This document shows positions 50,533-59,534 of a stretch of DNA of 64,000 bases, one piece after another; within the stretch, counting starts at the first letter, position 1, and each line of letters starts with the position of its first letter. The notes under the pieces were generated by a model. It was not told the origin of the DNA. It worked only from the letters and a program-made list of their open reading frames with translations, and searched no databases. A program made the translations under genes and the position numbers. The DNA comes from Dokdonia sp. Dokd-P16 (lineage in GTDB: Bacteria > Bacteroidota > Bacteroidia > Flavobacteriales > Flavobacteriaceae), in the NCBI RefSeq assembly GCF_003095655.1, contig NZ_CP029151.1, forward strand, positions 1,239,001 to 1,303,000. The letters are read 5' to 3'.

Positions 50533-50550
50533 CTCCCGCTCGCGCGGGAG
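50533..50550. other. GC-rich hairpin between atpA and atpG
   Basis: CTCCCGC and GCGGGAG form a strong 7-bp stem around TCGC in an AT-rich genome. No T tract follows, so it is not a classic terminator. A copy of the dispersed palindrome lies 14 bp away. It may tune mRNA stability or processing between the two genes. Confidence 0.5.
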
Positions 50551-50563
50551 TTGTTGAATTACA

Positions 50564-50577
50564 TTTTTCGCGAAAGC
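50564..50577. repeat. Dispersed palindrome, copy 21 (atpA-atpG spacer)
   Basis: TTTTTCGCGAAAGC, exact core, 10 bp past the atpA stop codon. Confidence 0.88.
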
Positions 50578-50586
50578 GAAATACTC

Positions 50587-52164
50587 TTAGATATACTTTG
50601 CAGATAGGTCTTTTGCAACAGCTACTAATGTATCTGTAACCTCGTCTGTAAGTTTTCCAGATTTAAGTGTATCAAGAACACCTCTATGCTTAGCGTTTAA
50701 GAATTCGATATAATCTGCTTCAAATTCTTTAACCTTGTTTACTGGAACGTTACGTAGTAAGTTTTTAGACCCTGCATAAATAATTGCAATTTGATCCTCT
50801 ACTGTAAACGGTGTATTTTCTGCTTGCTTAAGTATCTCTACGTTACGCTTTCCTTTTTCAATTACGTTAAGGGTAGCAGCATCAAGATCAGAACCAAACT
50901 TTGCAAACGCTTCCAATTCACGGAAAGCTGCTTGATCCAGTTTTAAAGTACCTGATACTTTCTTCATTGATTTAATCTGTGCGTTACCTCCTACACGTGA
51001 TACCGAGATACCTACGTTAATAGCTGGGCGTACACCAGAGTTAAATAAATCTCCATCTAAGAAGATTTGCCCATCTGTAATAGAAATTACGTTTGTAGGG
51101 ATATAAGCAGATACGTCACCTGCTTGTGTCTCAATGATAGGAAGTGCAGTAAGTGATCCTCCTCCTTTTACGATAGGCTTAAGACTATCAGGAAGGTCAT
51201 TCATTGTTTTTGCGATAGCATCATCATTAATCACCTTTGCAGCACGCTCAAGTAATCTTGAGTGTAAGAAGAATACATCTCCAGGGTATGCCTCACGTCC
51301 CGGTGGACGACGAAGTAGCAATGATACCTCACGGTATGCAACTGCCTGCTTAGATAAATCATCATAAATGATTAATGCTGGACGACCTGTATCTCTAAAA
51401 TATTCTCCAATCGCTGCTCCTGCAAATGGTGCATATACCTGCATTGCTGCAGGATCTGATGCGTTTGCTGCAACAATAGTTGTATAAGCCATTGCTCCAG
51501 CCTCCTCAAGTACATTTGCAATAAGTGCAACTGTAGAAGCTTTTTGCCCGATGGCTACATATATACAATGTACTGGCTCACCAGCATCGTAAAATTCTTT
51601 TTGGTTAAGGATAGTGTCAATACAAACAGTAGACTTACCTGTCTGACGGTCACCAATTACAAGCTCACGTTGTCCTCTACCTACTGGTATCATCGCATCA
51701 ATTGCTTTGATTCCTGTTTGTAATGGCTCTGTTACTGGCTCACGAAAAACAACACCAGGCGCTTTACGCTCAAGTGGCATCTCATAAGTTTGTCCAGCAA
51801 TAGGTCCTTTTCCATCAATAGGAAGACCTAAAGTGTTCACCACACGTCCAGTAATACCTTCACCTACCTGGATAGATGCGATACGCTGTGTACGTTTTAC
51901 GGTATCACCTTCTTTAATAGATAAAGAAGTACCTAAGAGTACAACCCCTACGTTATCTTCTTCAAGGTTAAGAACAATTGCTTCAAGACCACTTTCAAAC
52001 TCAACAAGCTCACCATACTGTGCGTTTGCAAGTCCGTAAATACGAGCGATACCATCACCCACGGTCAATACTGTTCCTACTTCGTCAAGGGAAGCTGTTG
52101 CTTCAAAACCTGAAAGTTGTTTCTTTAAAATTGCCGAAACTTCTGCTGGTTTAACTTCTGCCAT
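50587..52164 (-). CDS. atpA: ATP synthase subunit alpha
   Basis: This 525-residue subunit has the P-loop [11 protein letters not shown] (about residue 170), [13 protein letters not shown], and the signature [14 protein letters not shown]. It sits with beta in the F1 hexamer. The upstream spacer contains a copy of the dispersed palindrome, 22 bp before the start codon. Confidence 0.99.
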   Translation of the reverse strand: MAEVKPAEVSAILKKQLSGFEATASLDEVGTVLTVGDGIARIYGLANAQYGELVEFESGLEAIVLNLEEDNVGVVLLGTSLSIKEGDTVKRTQRIASIQVGEGITGRVVNTLGLPIDGKGPIAGQTYEMPLERKAPGVVFREPVTEPLQTGIKAIDAMIPVGRGQRELVIGDRQTGKSTVCIDTILNQKEFYDAGEPVHCIYVAIGQKASTVALIANVLEEAGAMAYTTIVAANASDPAAMQVYAPFAGAAIGEYFRDTGRPALIIYDDLSKQAVAYREVSLLLRRPPGREAYPGDVFFLHSRLLERAAKVINDDAIAKTMNDLPDSLKPIVKGGGSLTALPIIETQAGDVSAYIPTNVISITDGQIFLDGDLFNSGVRPAINVGISVSRVGGNAQIKSMKKVSGTLKLDQAAFRELEAFAKFGSDLDAATLNVIEKGKRNVEILKQAENTPFTVEDQIAIIYAGSKNLLRNVPVNKVKEFEADYIEFLNAKHRGVLDTLKSGKLTDEVTDTLVAVAKDLSAKYI

Positions 52165-52185
52165 TTGATCTAAATTTATAAGTCC

Positions 52186-52199
52186 GCTTTCGCGAAAAT
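52186..52199. repeat. Dispersed palindrome, copy 22 (atpH-atpA spacer)
   Basis: GCTTTCGCGAAAAT, exact core, 22 bp before the atpA start codon. Confidence 0.9.
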
Positions 52200-52226
52200 T
52201 TTCTCACCGTACGATGAGCCGTTTAT

Positions 52227-52763
52227 TTATAAACTATTACTAAATTCTCTTTTTAATTTGCCTAACTGGCTAGCGATACTCGCATTGTATTGCGTATCAC
52301 CTACACGTAGTACAAAACCTCCTATAATGCTCTCGTCGATTACATTAGTTAAAGTTACGTTTGTACTTCCAGTAAGCTCAGTCACTTTTGCTAGCACTTT
52401 AGTTTCTAGCTCTGGTGTTAAAGCTACTGCGGTTGTTACCGTTGCAGCCTCAATTTTGTTTGCTTTATTATATTCTGTAATAAAACTTTGTGCTACGCCG
52501 CCTAACAAGTTAGCTCTTTTATTATCTACAAGAACATCAATAAGACCAAGAGTCTCTTTTGTTCCGTCTGTAAATACTTGACGTAGTACTGCACGTTTAT
52601 CATCTGTTTTGATAATCGGACTGTTAAGAGCATTGCGAAGACCTTTACTTCCTTCTAGCGTTGCTGTAACAGATTTCATATCATTTAAAACTGCCTCAAT
52701 AGTACCATTATCTTTTGCAAGATCTAGTACTGCTTTTGCATATCTTATTGCTGCTCTGCTCAT
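52227..52763 (-). CDS. atpH: ATP synthase subunit delta
   Basis: This 178-residue subunit links F1 to the b stalk. It starts MSRAAIRYAKAVLDLAKDNG, has NSPIIKTDDKRAVLRQVF, and the C-terminal signature VDESIIGGFVLRVGDTQYNASI. Confidence 0.97.
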   Translation of the reverse strand: MSRAAIRYAKAVLDLAKDNGTIEAVLNDMKSVTATLEGSKGLRNALNSPIIKTDDKRAVLRQVFTDGTKETLGLIDVLVDNKRANLLGGVAQSFITEYNKANKIEAATVTTAVALTPELETKVLAKVTELTGSTNVTLTNVIDESIIGGFVLRVGDTQYNASIASQLGKLKREFSNSL

Positions 52764-52785
52764 AGTGATGGCGGCTTAAATTCTA

Positions 52786-53286
52786 TTAGTTTAAAGTTGC
52801 GTTTCCTAGCATCTCATCTACGAGCTCTAGTTGCTTTCCTTTATTTGAAAGTTCACTCTTTACAACTTTTTCTGCAATCTCTACAGATAATGCTGCAACC
52901 TGACCTTTAAGGTCTGCAATAGCACTCTTACGCTCAGCTTCGATTGCTGCTTGTGCTTGTGCTACCATTTTGTCTGCTTCAACCTTAGCTTCTGCCTTAG
53001 CATCGTCAATCATTTTTGTCTTCATCTCACGAGCTTCTTTAAGCATATACTCACGCTCTGCACGTGCTTCTTTTAAAAGCTTCTCGTTATCTGCTTGAAG
53101 ATTTTGCATGTCTAGTTTTGCCTTTTCGGCAGCATCTAGAGCTCCTTGTATTCCCTCTTCACGCTCATTAAGAGCATTCATGATAGGCTTCCAAGCAAAT
53201 TTTACCATCAATAGAATGATAAGTAAAAAAAGGATTGTTTGTTTTACAAACAGGTCAAGTGAAAAATTTTCTAATAATTGTTCCAT
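52786..53286 (-). CDS. atpF: ATP synthase subunit b
   Basis: This 166-residue subunit begins at ATG 53284-53286 (MEQLLENFSLDLFVKQTILF) with a single membrane helix and a long charged helical stalk (EREEGIQGALDAAEKAKLDMQNLQ). An upstream extension to 53334 precedes the helix with a basic stretch not seen in homologs and is rejected. Confidence 0.95.
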   Translation of the reverse strand: MEQLLENFSLDLFVKQTILFLLIILLMVKFAWKPIMNALNEREEGIQGALDAAEKAKLDMQNLQADNEKLLKEARAEREYMLKEAREMKTKMIDDAKAEAKVEADKMVAQAQAAIEAERKSAIADLKGQVAALSVEIAEKVVKSELSNKGKQLELVDEMLGNATLN

Positions 53287-53383
53287 CTCAAAAGTGATTC
53301 TTTGTTCTTTTATTCTTTGTTTAATTAAATTCAACTCCTGTAACCAACCGTTACAGGAAGTTGAATTTTAAGGTTGATTTGGA

Positions 53384-53608
53384 TTAAGCTCCTAAAATTA
53401 GGGCACCAAATGCAAGTCCTTCTAAAAGTGCAGCAACGATAATCATCGCAGTCTGGATCTTACCAGCAGCCTCAGGCTGACGAGCAATTCCTTCCATTGC
53501 AGCTCCACCAATCTTACCAAGACCGATACCACCTCCAATTACTACTAAACCAGCTCCCACTAAATTTGGGATCATTGGTGCTACTTCTTGTACTAATGCT
53601 AAAGACAT
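53384..53608 (-). CDS. atpE: ATP synthase subunit c
   Basis: This 74-residue proteolipid has two helices, with the polar loop GIARQPEAAGKIQ and the ion-binding Glu in AALLEGLAFG. The residue after Glu is Gly, not Ser or Thr, and helix 1 lacks the Gln of sodium-type c subunits, so the ring is probably driven by protons. Confidence 0.98.
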   Translation of the reverse strand: MSLALVQEVAPMIPNLVGAGLVVIGGGIGLGKIGGAAMEGIARQPEAAGKIQTAMIIVAALLEGLAFGALILGA

Positions 53609-53648
53609 AATAGTGTATATAAAAAATTAAACAAATAAAAATTCTTAA

Positions 53649-54839
53649 TTAAGTGAAGTTCTTTCTAATAACTTCTGTATCCTCTATCGCTTCACCATGC
53701 TCATCATGTAACTCCTCGTCATGATGATCATCTGCTACAGCCATACCAATAAATAATGCTGACAATGTAGTAAATATATACGCCTGTAAGAATGCCACTA
53801 GCAATTCTATAAGCATAATAAATAGTGATAAGAACAATGATACTATGGTAGACCCTGCTACGCTAAGTGAATCTTGTAATAAGATTCCCACCGCAACAAG
53901 ACTCATAACAACAGTGTGTCCTGCCGTGATGTTTGCAAATAAACGTACTAATAGTGAAAATGGCTTAATAACCAATGTACCTGCAAGCTCGATAATACCT
54001 AATAATGGTCTAAATGGCCACGGAATACCTGGCATCCACAACATGTGACCCCAGAAGTGTTTATTACCACTAAATACGTAAATCACTAGTGTAATCACAG
54101 CAAGTGCTGCAGTTACCGCAATCTGACCTGTAACGTTAAAACCAAATGGCATTAACCCTACAAGGTTAAGTATCCAGATAAAGAAGAATACTGTAAGAAG
54201 GTATCCTGTAAATTTTCTGTAGCTCTCTCCAATGTTTGGCTTTGCGATCTCGTCTCTTACGTAAATTACTAGAGGCTCAAGTACTCGTGCAAATCCTGTT
54301 GGGATATTTTTTTTCTTGTATTGTCTTGCTAATCCAGAGAACCAGATTAACATTAAAAGTCCTATTAATAAGATACCAAAAACACTTTTTGTGATAGAAA
54401 GATCAAAAGGTTTTGAAGCATTTGTAGCGTGTTGATCTTCATCATAAGTAAGACTTGTTGCTCCCGCCTCAAGTTCATAGATACGACCGTGATTTTTCAC
54501 AAAGCGGCTTTCTCCTTTAGTTACGATTACCTGTCCTTCATCATCATGATGAAACTCTGAAGACATGAATGCAGTAAAACCATTTTCTCCCCATAACATT
54601 ACAGGAAGTGGGAAACCCCAGTGATGCTCTACTCCATTATCATCAAAAGTTGAGAATAAATGGAAGTCGTGAGAATCCTTTAAGTGATGCTGTATATAAG
54701 CCTTTACCTCCTCTTTAGTATTAACTGGATTTCCTTTTTCTCCAGTCTTTCCAGCATCCGCTTTCGCGAAAGCGTAAAAGGGAATACTAAGAACAAAAAC
54801 TAATACTAAAAGTGTGATTGATTTTGATGCTACCTTCAT
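53649..54839 (-). CDS. atpB: ATP synthase subunit a
   Basis: This 396-residue subunit is long for the family. A signal-peptide-like start (MKVASKSITLLVLVFVLSIP) leads into FYAFAKADAG, where the dispersed palindrome is translated. A periplasmic domain of about 130 residues rich in His and Asp follows, then the usual helices with the essential Arg in SLLVRLFANITAGHTV, LIELLVAFLQAYIFTTLSA, and a C-terminal tail DDHHDEELHDEHGEA. Extended subunits of this kind are known in Bacteroidota. The AFA at the palindrome could act as a signal-peptidase site. Confidence 0.94.
   Translation of the reverse strand: MKVASKSITLLVLVFVLSIPFYAFAKADAGKTGEKGNPVNTKEEVKAYIQHHLKDSHDFHLFSTFDDNGVEHHWGFPLPVMLWGENGFTAFMSSEFHHDDEGQVIVTKGESRFVKNHGRIYELEAGATSLTYDEDQHATNASKPFDLSITKSVFGILLIGLLMLIWFSGLARQYKKKNIPTGFARVLEPLVIYVRDEIAKPNIGESYRKFTGYLLTVFFFIWILNLVGLMPFGFNVTGQIAVTAALAVITLVIYVFSGNKHFWGHMLWMPGIPWPFRPLLGIIELAGTLVIKPFSLLVRLFANITAGHTVVMSLVAVGILLQDSLSVAGSTIVSLFLSLFIMLIELLVAFLQAYIFTTLSALFIGMAVADDHHDEELHDEHGEAIEDTEVIRKNFT
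54760..54773. repeat. Dispersed palindrome, copy 23 (in atpB)
   Basis: Exact 14-bp form, read as AFAKA at residue 24, at the end of the signal-peptide-like segment. Confidence 0.95.
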
Positions 54840-54931
54840 TCTTAAATTTTCAATAAATAACGTAACCTTAAATTTTGTGCAAAAATACTCATTTTCTTGA
54901 AAATAAAATGCATTTCTTAATTATTTCAAAA

Positions 54932-55324
54932 TTAATCCGCTCTGTTTAGCATTTTAACAACCACCATCACCTCATAAATTATGAAAATAGCAATGGGAAT
55001 AAGTAAAGATAATTTATCTGATTTTGTTAATTGCAAGCTTGTTGACAACAATTCTCTAAAAATTACAAAGAAGAGCATCATTTTTAAAACAATAGATCCT
55101 AGGTATAAAAACCCTATTTGATCCTTAAATTCCTTTAAAAAATAAATGATGAGCTCAAAGGTAACCACAAGAAACAATGACAATGATGCATGAAAAATAT
55201 ACACCTCTCTTAAGTTATAGGGAGGAATGCTATCTAGTGACGTGAGCAAGTAATTATGCAAGCTGTAACTTATAAAAAAAGTGATTACAGCAATGATTAC
55301 ATACAAGAGTAATTTTTTTATCAC
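54932..55324 (-). CDS. Four-helix membrane protein of the ATP synthase operon (DUF6168-like)
   Basis: This 130-residue protein has four hydrophobic helices and ends KMLNRAD. It lies between atpZ and atpB and starts with GTG at 55322-55324, 2 bp after the atpZ stop. In bacteria an AtpI-like four-helix protein often precedes atpB and aids c-ring assembly or magnesium uptake; whether this one does so is inferred from position only. Confidence 0.75.
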   Translation of the reverse strand: MIKKLLLYVIIAVITFFISYSLHNYLLTSLDSIPPYNLREVYIFHASLSLFLVVTFELIIYFLKEFKDQIGFLYLGSIVLKMMLFFVIFRELLSTSLQLTKSDKLSLLIPIAIFIIYEVMVVVKMLNRAD

Positions 55325-55326
55325 GA

Positions 55327-55542
55327 CTACTTGTTAAGTTGTATTACTCCTTTGATTACTATATAAATGGAAAGAAAAACTGATAATAATGTTATTGTAG
55401 TCTCTAGCCAATTTGCATCATACCGTACATCGAGCCATTTTCCTAATAAATTACCTAAGTAGATGGTTACACCCATCTGGAAAGGTATAGTGGAAAATTT
55501 AACCCATTTATTAAGCTGAACGTTCTTCTTTTCCTTTGCCAT
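55327..55542 (-). CDS. atpZ: AtpZ/AtpI family protein
   Basis: This 71-residue protein has two helices with the family motif FSTIPFQMGVTIYLGNLLGKWLDVRYDA. AtpZ/AtpI proteins pair and may form a calcium/magnesium channel serving ATP synthase. Its first 32 bases overlap the end of the bactofilin gene, so translation is coupled. Confidence 0.87.
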   Translation of the reverse strand: MAKEKKNVQLNKWVKFSTIPFQMGVTIYLGNLLGKWLDVRYDANWLETTITLLSVFLSIYIVIKGVIQLNK

Positions 55543-55915
55543 TTGACAATGATTTTACGCTTCCCTTCATAACACAAGATGCATTAAAGGTTGCTCCAGG
55601 CTCTACAGCTAGTTTACCAGTAATTACTTCGCCTTCAATATGAGCAGCTGTTTTAATAGAAAGAAGGTTTTTAATTTCTAATTTTCCTTCTATCTTACCT
55701 TCTACATCTGCATCATTACAAATAAGAGTACCTATGACCACCCCTGTTTTTCCTATAACAATTTTATTAGGTGATGTAATATTACCATGTATCTCACCAT
55801 CAATGCGAAAACCACCTTCTGAGGTTACATCTCCTTTAAGTGTTGTACCCTGGCTTATGCGGTTCTGCTGGTTAGTGAGGTCAGGTCCTTTTCCTTTCTT
55901 ATTGTCTGAAAACAT
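55511..55915 (-). CDS. Bactofilin (polymer-forming cytoskeletal protein)
   Basis: This 134-residue protein has a short disordered start and then the right-handed beta-helix typical of bactofilins (ISQGTTLKGDVTSEGGFRIDGEIHGNI, then VVIGTLICNDADVEGKIEGKLEI). It ends with a disordered tail. Bactofilins form nucleotide-free filaments that help shape cells or place wall enzymes. Its start lies 18 bp after the stop of sprE, and its end overlaps atpZ. Confidence 0.92.
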   Translation of the reverse strand: MFSDNKKGKGPDLTNQQNRISQGTTLKGDVTSEGGFRIDGEIHGNITSPNKIVIGKTGVVIGTLICNDADVEGKIEGKLEIKNLLSIKTAAHIEGEVITGKLAVEPGATFNASCVMKGSVKSLSNGKGKEERSA

Positions 55916-55933
55916 CGGTAAAAAATTAGTCAG

Positions 55934-58477
55934 TTAATTTGAATCTTGTGCTTTGTAAGCATCAAGATTTTTATGCATTTGAATTATTTTATAATTCTCT
56001 GAAGCGATTACCATACTAGGTAATGTTATCAAAATATCTTTATTAGTACTAAGCAACTCTACGAGACCTTCTGCTTGCCTGCGGCTACTCAAAAAATGAA
56101 CTACAACAAACGATTGTTGTGCATCATAAACATCAATGGAGGTTGAGAACTCTGTATAACCCACCTCATCAAAGCTTTCTAAAAGCTTTTTTTGTAAATC
56201 CTTTGCTCCTTGAATATTACTGTTATTAAATGGGTAGACTATTTTATAGTTAATTGCAATTGCCTCGTCATCAAACTGATCAAACTTCATGGTAGGCAGC
56301 GCATTTTGAAGTAAGCTTTGTGCTTTTTTTCCTTCTTCTGTGCGAGGATATGTAAGTGCTACATAGCTCAACCCTTTTTTATAAGCATCATATCCTTCAT
56401 ATCTACCAGCGACTGTTGCCTTGAGTAATTCAAATTTTGGCAAATATGGATCTCCATAAAACTGATCTATTCTTTTATTTAAATCACTCTCAAGATTTGC
56501 AAAGTTTTGATTTTGGAATCTCTTATATAATCCTTTGTACACCTCTTCTGGCGACTCTGCGTCGGCTTCTAATGCTTTGTCTGGATTATTAATGCGGGTA
56601 GCATAACGAGAGTCTGGATATTCCGTTGTGATTTTATTTTTATAAGTATTCGCTTTCGCGGAAGCGTCCATAGCCCCATACACTTGGTAGAGATTATATA
56701 ACGCAGGAAGTACCAACTTTTCATCTGGATTAAAAGTTAATAATCTTTCTAATCGCTGCGCTGCCAAAGGATATTCTTTGAACTTTTCTTTATAAATAAG
56801 CCCTAGCTGAAAATATGCAAAGTCACGTTCTTTTAATAAACTATCTACCTGCGTTTTCTCTCTTGGTAAAGTTGCAATATAATCTGCTGTAGTCATCGCC
56901 TTCTCACCATCAAGCTCAGGATTATCTAAGGCTACTGGCAAGGTGCCAGAATTGAGTGGCACAGACTGCACAGAAGATAATCTCCATCCATCTACAAGAC
57001 GACGTTTTCCCCATCTTTTTTCAAAAGACTGTTTCCCGTAAGAAACTGCTACATCATTATAGAAATAAAACTCTCCTGGCTCTCCTCCTATTGCTCCTCC
57101 TCCAATGCTTGAAGCATTGAAAAACTCATTGTTTCGTATGTTATCAATGCGCGCAATAGAATCTGCCGCTCTCTTTGCTTTAATTTGAGCAATATAGTTA
57201 TCGAAATAAGCTCTAAGCGAATCTTCAGAAAGTGTGACAAGTGCTATAATACTGTCATTGCGCTGTGTGAGGTTTTCGTAATCTATAACGTCCGTTAGAT
57301 TCTCACGCTTTTTCTTGATAGTACGATACTCACGGCTGCGATCACTTATCTTACCTATCACGCTATCATAATAAGCTCCTGCAATTTTATAAGAGGCTTG
57401 CTCAAAACTATAGTCTGCAAGTGCTAGGTAATCTCTAGAAAGCAAATAATCATCTGTACTACTTTGTCTTAACGACTTATTATAATTTGCAATAGCAGAG
57501 TCTTCTCTTCCTGTTTTCATAAAGAAGTCTGCCTTTGCATAATAGATTTTATCTAAAAACGGTCTGTTTTCACGGTTACGTACCATCTTATCTAAGCGCT
57601 CTCTCAAAATCAGAGTATCAGCTTCTTGATAATCATAATTACGTATCTGCTCTATATGAGCGTTTATGTGATACTTGCGGGGAATCTTTCTATTAAGATC
57701 AATTACTTCTTGGAATGCTAGGTTTGCACTATCCTTTTCTCCTAAACGATTGTAGAGTTGTCCCTTAATATAATTATAACGACCTCTCTCCTCAGATTTA
57801 CGAGTTAATTTTGAAGCGTCTTTAATGTAGATAAGAGCACTATCTAGTTTATTTAAATTGAGATATGCTTGAGCAAGCATAGCTTTTGCATCTGCAATGT
57901 CTTGATCCTTTAGTTTATTTTCAACCTTAAATATTTTCTCAAGGTTAGCAATTGCAACCTCATTATTTTCAAGGCGGATGTTTGTCTTTTCTTTCCAGAC
58001 TTTGGCTTGCGCTATATTATTACTTTTAGGATAGTATGCTAGTACGTAATTAAAAGCCTCTAGTGCAGGCACAAACTGCTGATCGTAATAACGTGCTTTA
58101 CCTAAAAGAAGAAAAGCTTCATCCATTTGTGGGTTACGCTCCTCACCATCTATCTTCATAGCATGGTTTTGTATTGCTTTAATAGCTTTTTCTTCGGCTC
58201 TTAAAAAATTAGGATCTCTGTTCTCCTCACCTAGTGCAGTATTTTCCTCAAAAACGATACGCTCAATGGGTAAGATATCCCAGTAATTATCATTAAAGGT
58301 TTGTACAAGCGAGCTTTTGCCTTCTTCAAGGGCTACATTACCGTTATATAAAGTATTAAACTCTGTAGTAACAGCATGGAAGTTACGACTCACAAAAGAA
58401 TCGTTCTTACGAGAACAACTCGATAGAGATAGTGTGATAACACCAGTAATGAATAAACGTTTTAAGAGTAATTTCAA
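55934..58477 (-). CDS. sprE: Gliding motility and type IX secretion lipoprotein SprE/PorW
   Basis: This 847-residue lipoprotein has the signal MKLLLKRLFITGVITLSLSSC and many TPR-like repeats (YYPKSNNIAQAKVWKEKTNI, LNLNKLDSALIYIKDASK). The start of the mature protein (FVSRNFHAVTTEFNTLYNGNVALEEG) is the SprE/PorW signature. SprE is needed for type IX secretion and gliding. The start codon is TTG: an in-frame TAA lies two codons upstream and there is no ATG for the signal. A variant of the dispersed palindrome is read as DASAKAN near residue 606, in a TPR turn. Confidence 0.93.
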   Translation of the reverse strand: MKLLLKRLFITGVITLSLSSCSRKNDSFVSRNFHAVTTEFNTLYNGNVALEEGKSSLVQTFNDNYWDILPIERIVFEENTALGEENRDPNFLRAEEKAIKAIQNHAMKIDGEERNPQMDEAFLLLGKARYYDQQFVPALEAFNYVLAYYPKSNNIAQAKVWKEKTNIRLENNEVAIANLEKIFKVENKLKDQDIADAKAMLAQAYLNLNKLDSALIYIKDASKLTRKSEERGRYNYIKGQLYNRLGEKDSANLAFQEVIDLNRKIPRKYHINAHIEQIRNYDYQEADTLILRERLDKMVRNRENRPFLDKIYYAKADFFMKTGREDSAIANYNKSLRQSSTDDYLLSRDYLALADYSFEQASYKIAGAYYDSVIGKISDRSREYRTIKKKRENLTDVIDYENLTQRNDSIIALVTLSEDSLRAYFDNYIAQIKAKRAADSIARIDNIRNNEFFNASSIGGGAIGGEPGEFYFYNDVAVSYGKQSFEKRWGKRRLVDGWRLSSVQSVPLNSGTLPVALDNPELDGEKAMTTADYIATLPREKTQVDSLLKERDFAYFQLGLIYKEKFKEYPLAAQRLERLLTFNPDEKLVLPALYNLYQVYGAMDASAKANTYKNKITTEYPDSRYATRINNPDKALEADAESPEEVYKGLYKRFQNQNFANLESDLNKRIDQFYGDPYLPKFELLKATVAGRYEGYDAYKKGLSYVALTYPRTEEGKKAQSLLQNALPTMKFDQFDDEAIAINYKIVYPFNNSNIQGAKDLQKKLLESFDEVGYTEFSTSIDVYDAQQSFVVVHFLSSRRQAEGLVELLSTNKDILITLPSMVIASENYKIIQMHKNLDAYKAQDSN
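56652..56665. repeat. Dispersed palindrome, copy 24 (in sprE, one mismatch)
   Basis: GCTTTCGCGGAAGC, read as ASAKA near residue 606. Confidence 0.85.
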
Positions 58478-58809
58478 ACCTTATTTGTTTTTACTAAAAG
58501 GAACTGTAATTTACCTTTATTAGTATGGAAGCTCGTAAAAATACGCTTCTTTTTGAAAAAACGAAGATTTCTATCAGTAATTAAATAGTATTCACTTAGT
58601 AAGAAGTATCCTATTTACAATAAAAAAGCAGCAAAAAGACATTTTACGCAATCGTTTGAAATTTTATTATAAAAATTACCTCATGTTCATCATTGATTGC
58701 AAGCACTTTAGTACATTTACAATTCAGGTCGTTTTAAACGGTTTGAACAATTAAGTTGGGGAACTTAGGAAATGGTTGCTTTATTGTGACCATTTTTTTT
58801 ACCCAAAAC
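58478..58809. other. Intergenic region with a possible forward transcript end
   Basis: This 332-bp region has no coding sequence. It contains a plus-strand hairpin (58770-58776 AAATGGT with 58789-58795 ACCATTT) followed by a T8 run, though no plus-strand gene lies upstream. A small RNA ending there is possible; otherwise it serves weakly as a minus-strand terminator for the ABC genes. Confidence 0.35.
58770..58800 (+). terminator. Candidate plus-strand terminator without an obvious gene
   Basis: A 7-bp stem around a 12-base loop runs directly into eight T residues. The stem is short, and no plus-strand gene precedes it. Confidence 0.4.
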
Positions 58810-59526
58810 TTACGCCTCTATGATCACCTCATTACCAGCAAAATAACCTTCTAGCTCTTTAAGAGTCGCTGGTGAGGTAATAATGTCCTTTACAAGCTCT
58901 CCTTTTTCAAGCACTACAATACGCTCACAAACTTCTGTAACATGCTGTAAGTCATGACTTGAAACAAGTACTGTAACCTCCTTATCAATTGCCATTTGCT
59001 TGATAATTCCTTTGAGTCTTATTTGTGTAGTTGGGTCCAGATTTGCAAAAGGTTCATCTAGAATAATAACATCTGGCTTACCTATAAGCGTAGCTACAAT
59101 ACCTACTTTTTTTTGATTTCCCTTAGAGAGATCTCGCAAATACTTGCGTTTTCCTATAATCTCATCATTAAAGAAATCTTCAAAAGTTGCAAGTAACGCA
59201 TCTACATCTGCCTTATTCTCACCTCTTAAGTCTCCTATAAAATAAAAGTATTCCTCTGGTGTTAAGTAACCTATGAGAAAAGTCTCGTCTATAAAAGATG
59301 CAGTGTGGGTTTTCCAGTCTTCACTTTCATTTACTTTTACTCCACCATTTTCTATATAACCAGAAGTAGGCTGAATAAGATCTAGTAAACAGCTAAAAAG
59401 GGTTGTTTTTCCTGCTCCGTTATTACCTACCAGTCCAAAAGATTGGCCTCTAGGAATCTCAAACCCGTCAAGATTAAGAACTGTTACTCCGCTATATGAT
59501 TTTGATAAGTTGTTTATATTAATCAT
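58810..59526 (-). CDS. ABC transporter ATP-binding protein
   Basis: This 238-residue ATPase has the Walker A GNNGAGKTTLF, the signature LSKGNQKKVGI, Walker B VIILDEPF and the switch His in VSSHDLQ. It drives the DUF5687 membrane protein encoded 8 bp upstream in the operon. The substrate is unknown. Confidence 0.9.
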   Translation of the reverse strand: MININNLSKSYSGVTVLNLDGFEIPRGQSFGLVGNNGAGKTTLFSCLLDLIQPTSGYIENGGVKVNESEDWKTHTASFIDETFLIGYLTPEEYFYFIGDLRGENKADVDALLATFEDFFNDEIIGKRKYLRDLSKGNQKKVGIVATLIGKPDVIILDEPFANLDPTTQIRLKGIIKQMAIDKEVTVLVSSHDLQHVTEVCERIVVLEKGELVKDIITSPATLKELEGYFAGNEVIIEA

Positions 59527-59534
59527 AATCTATG

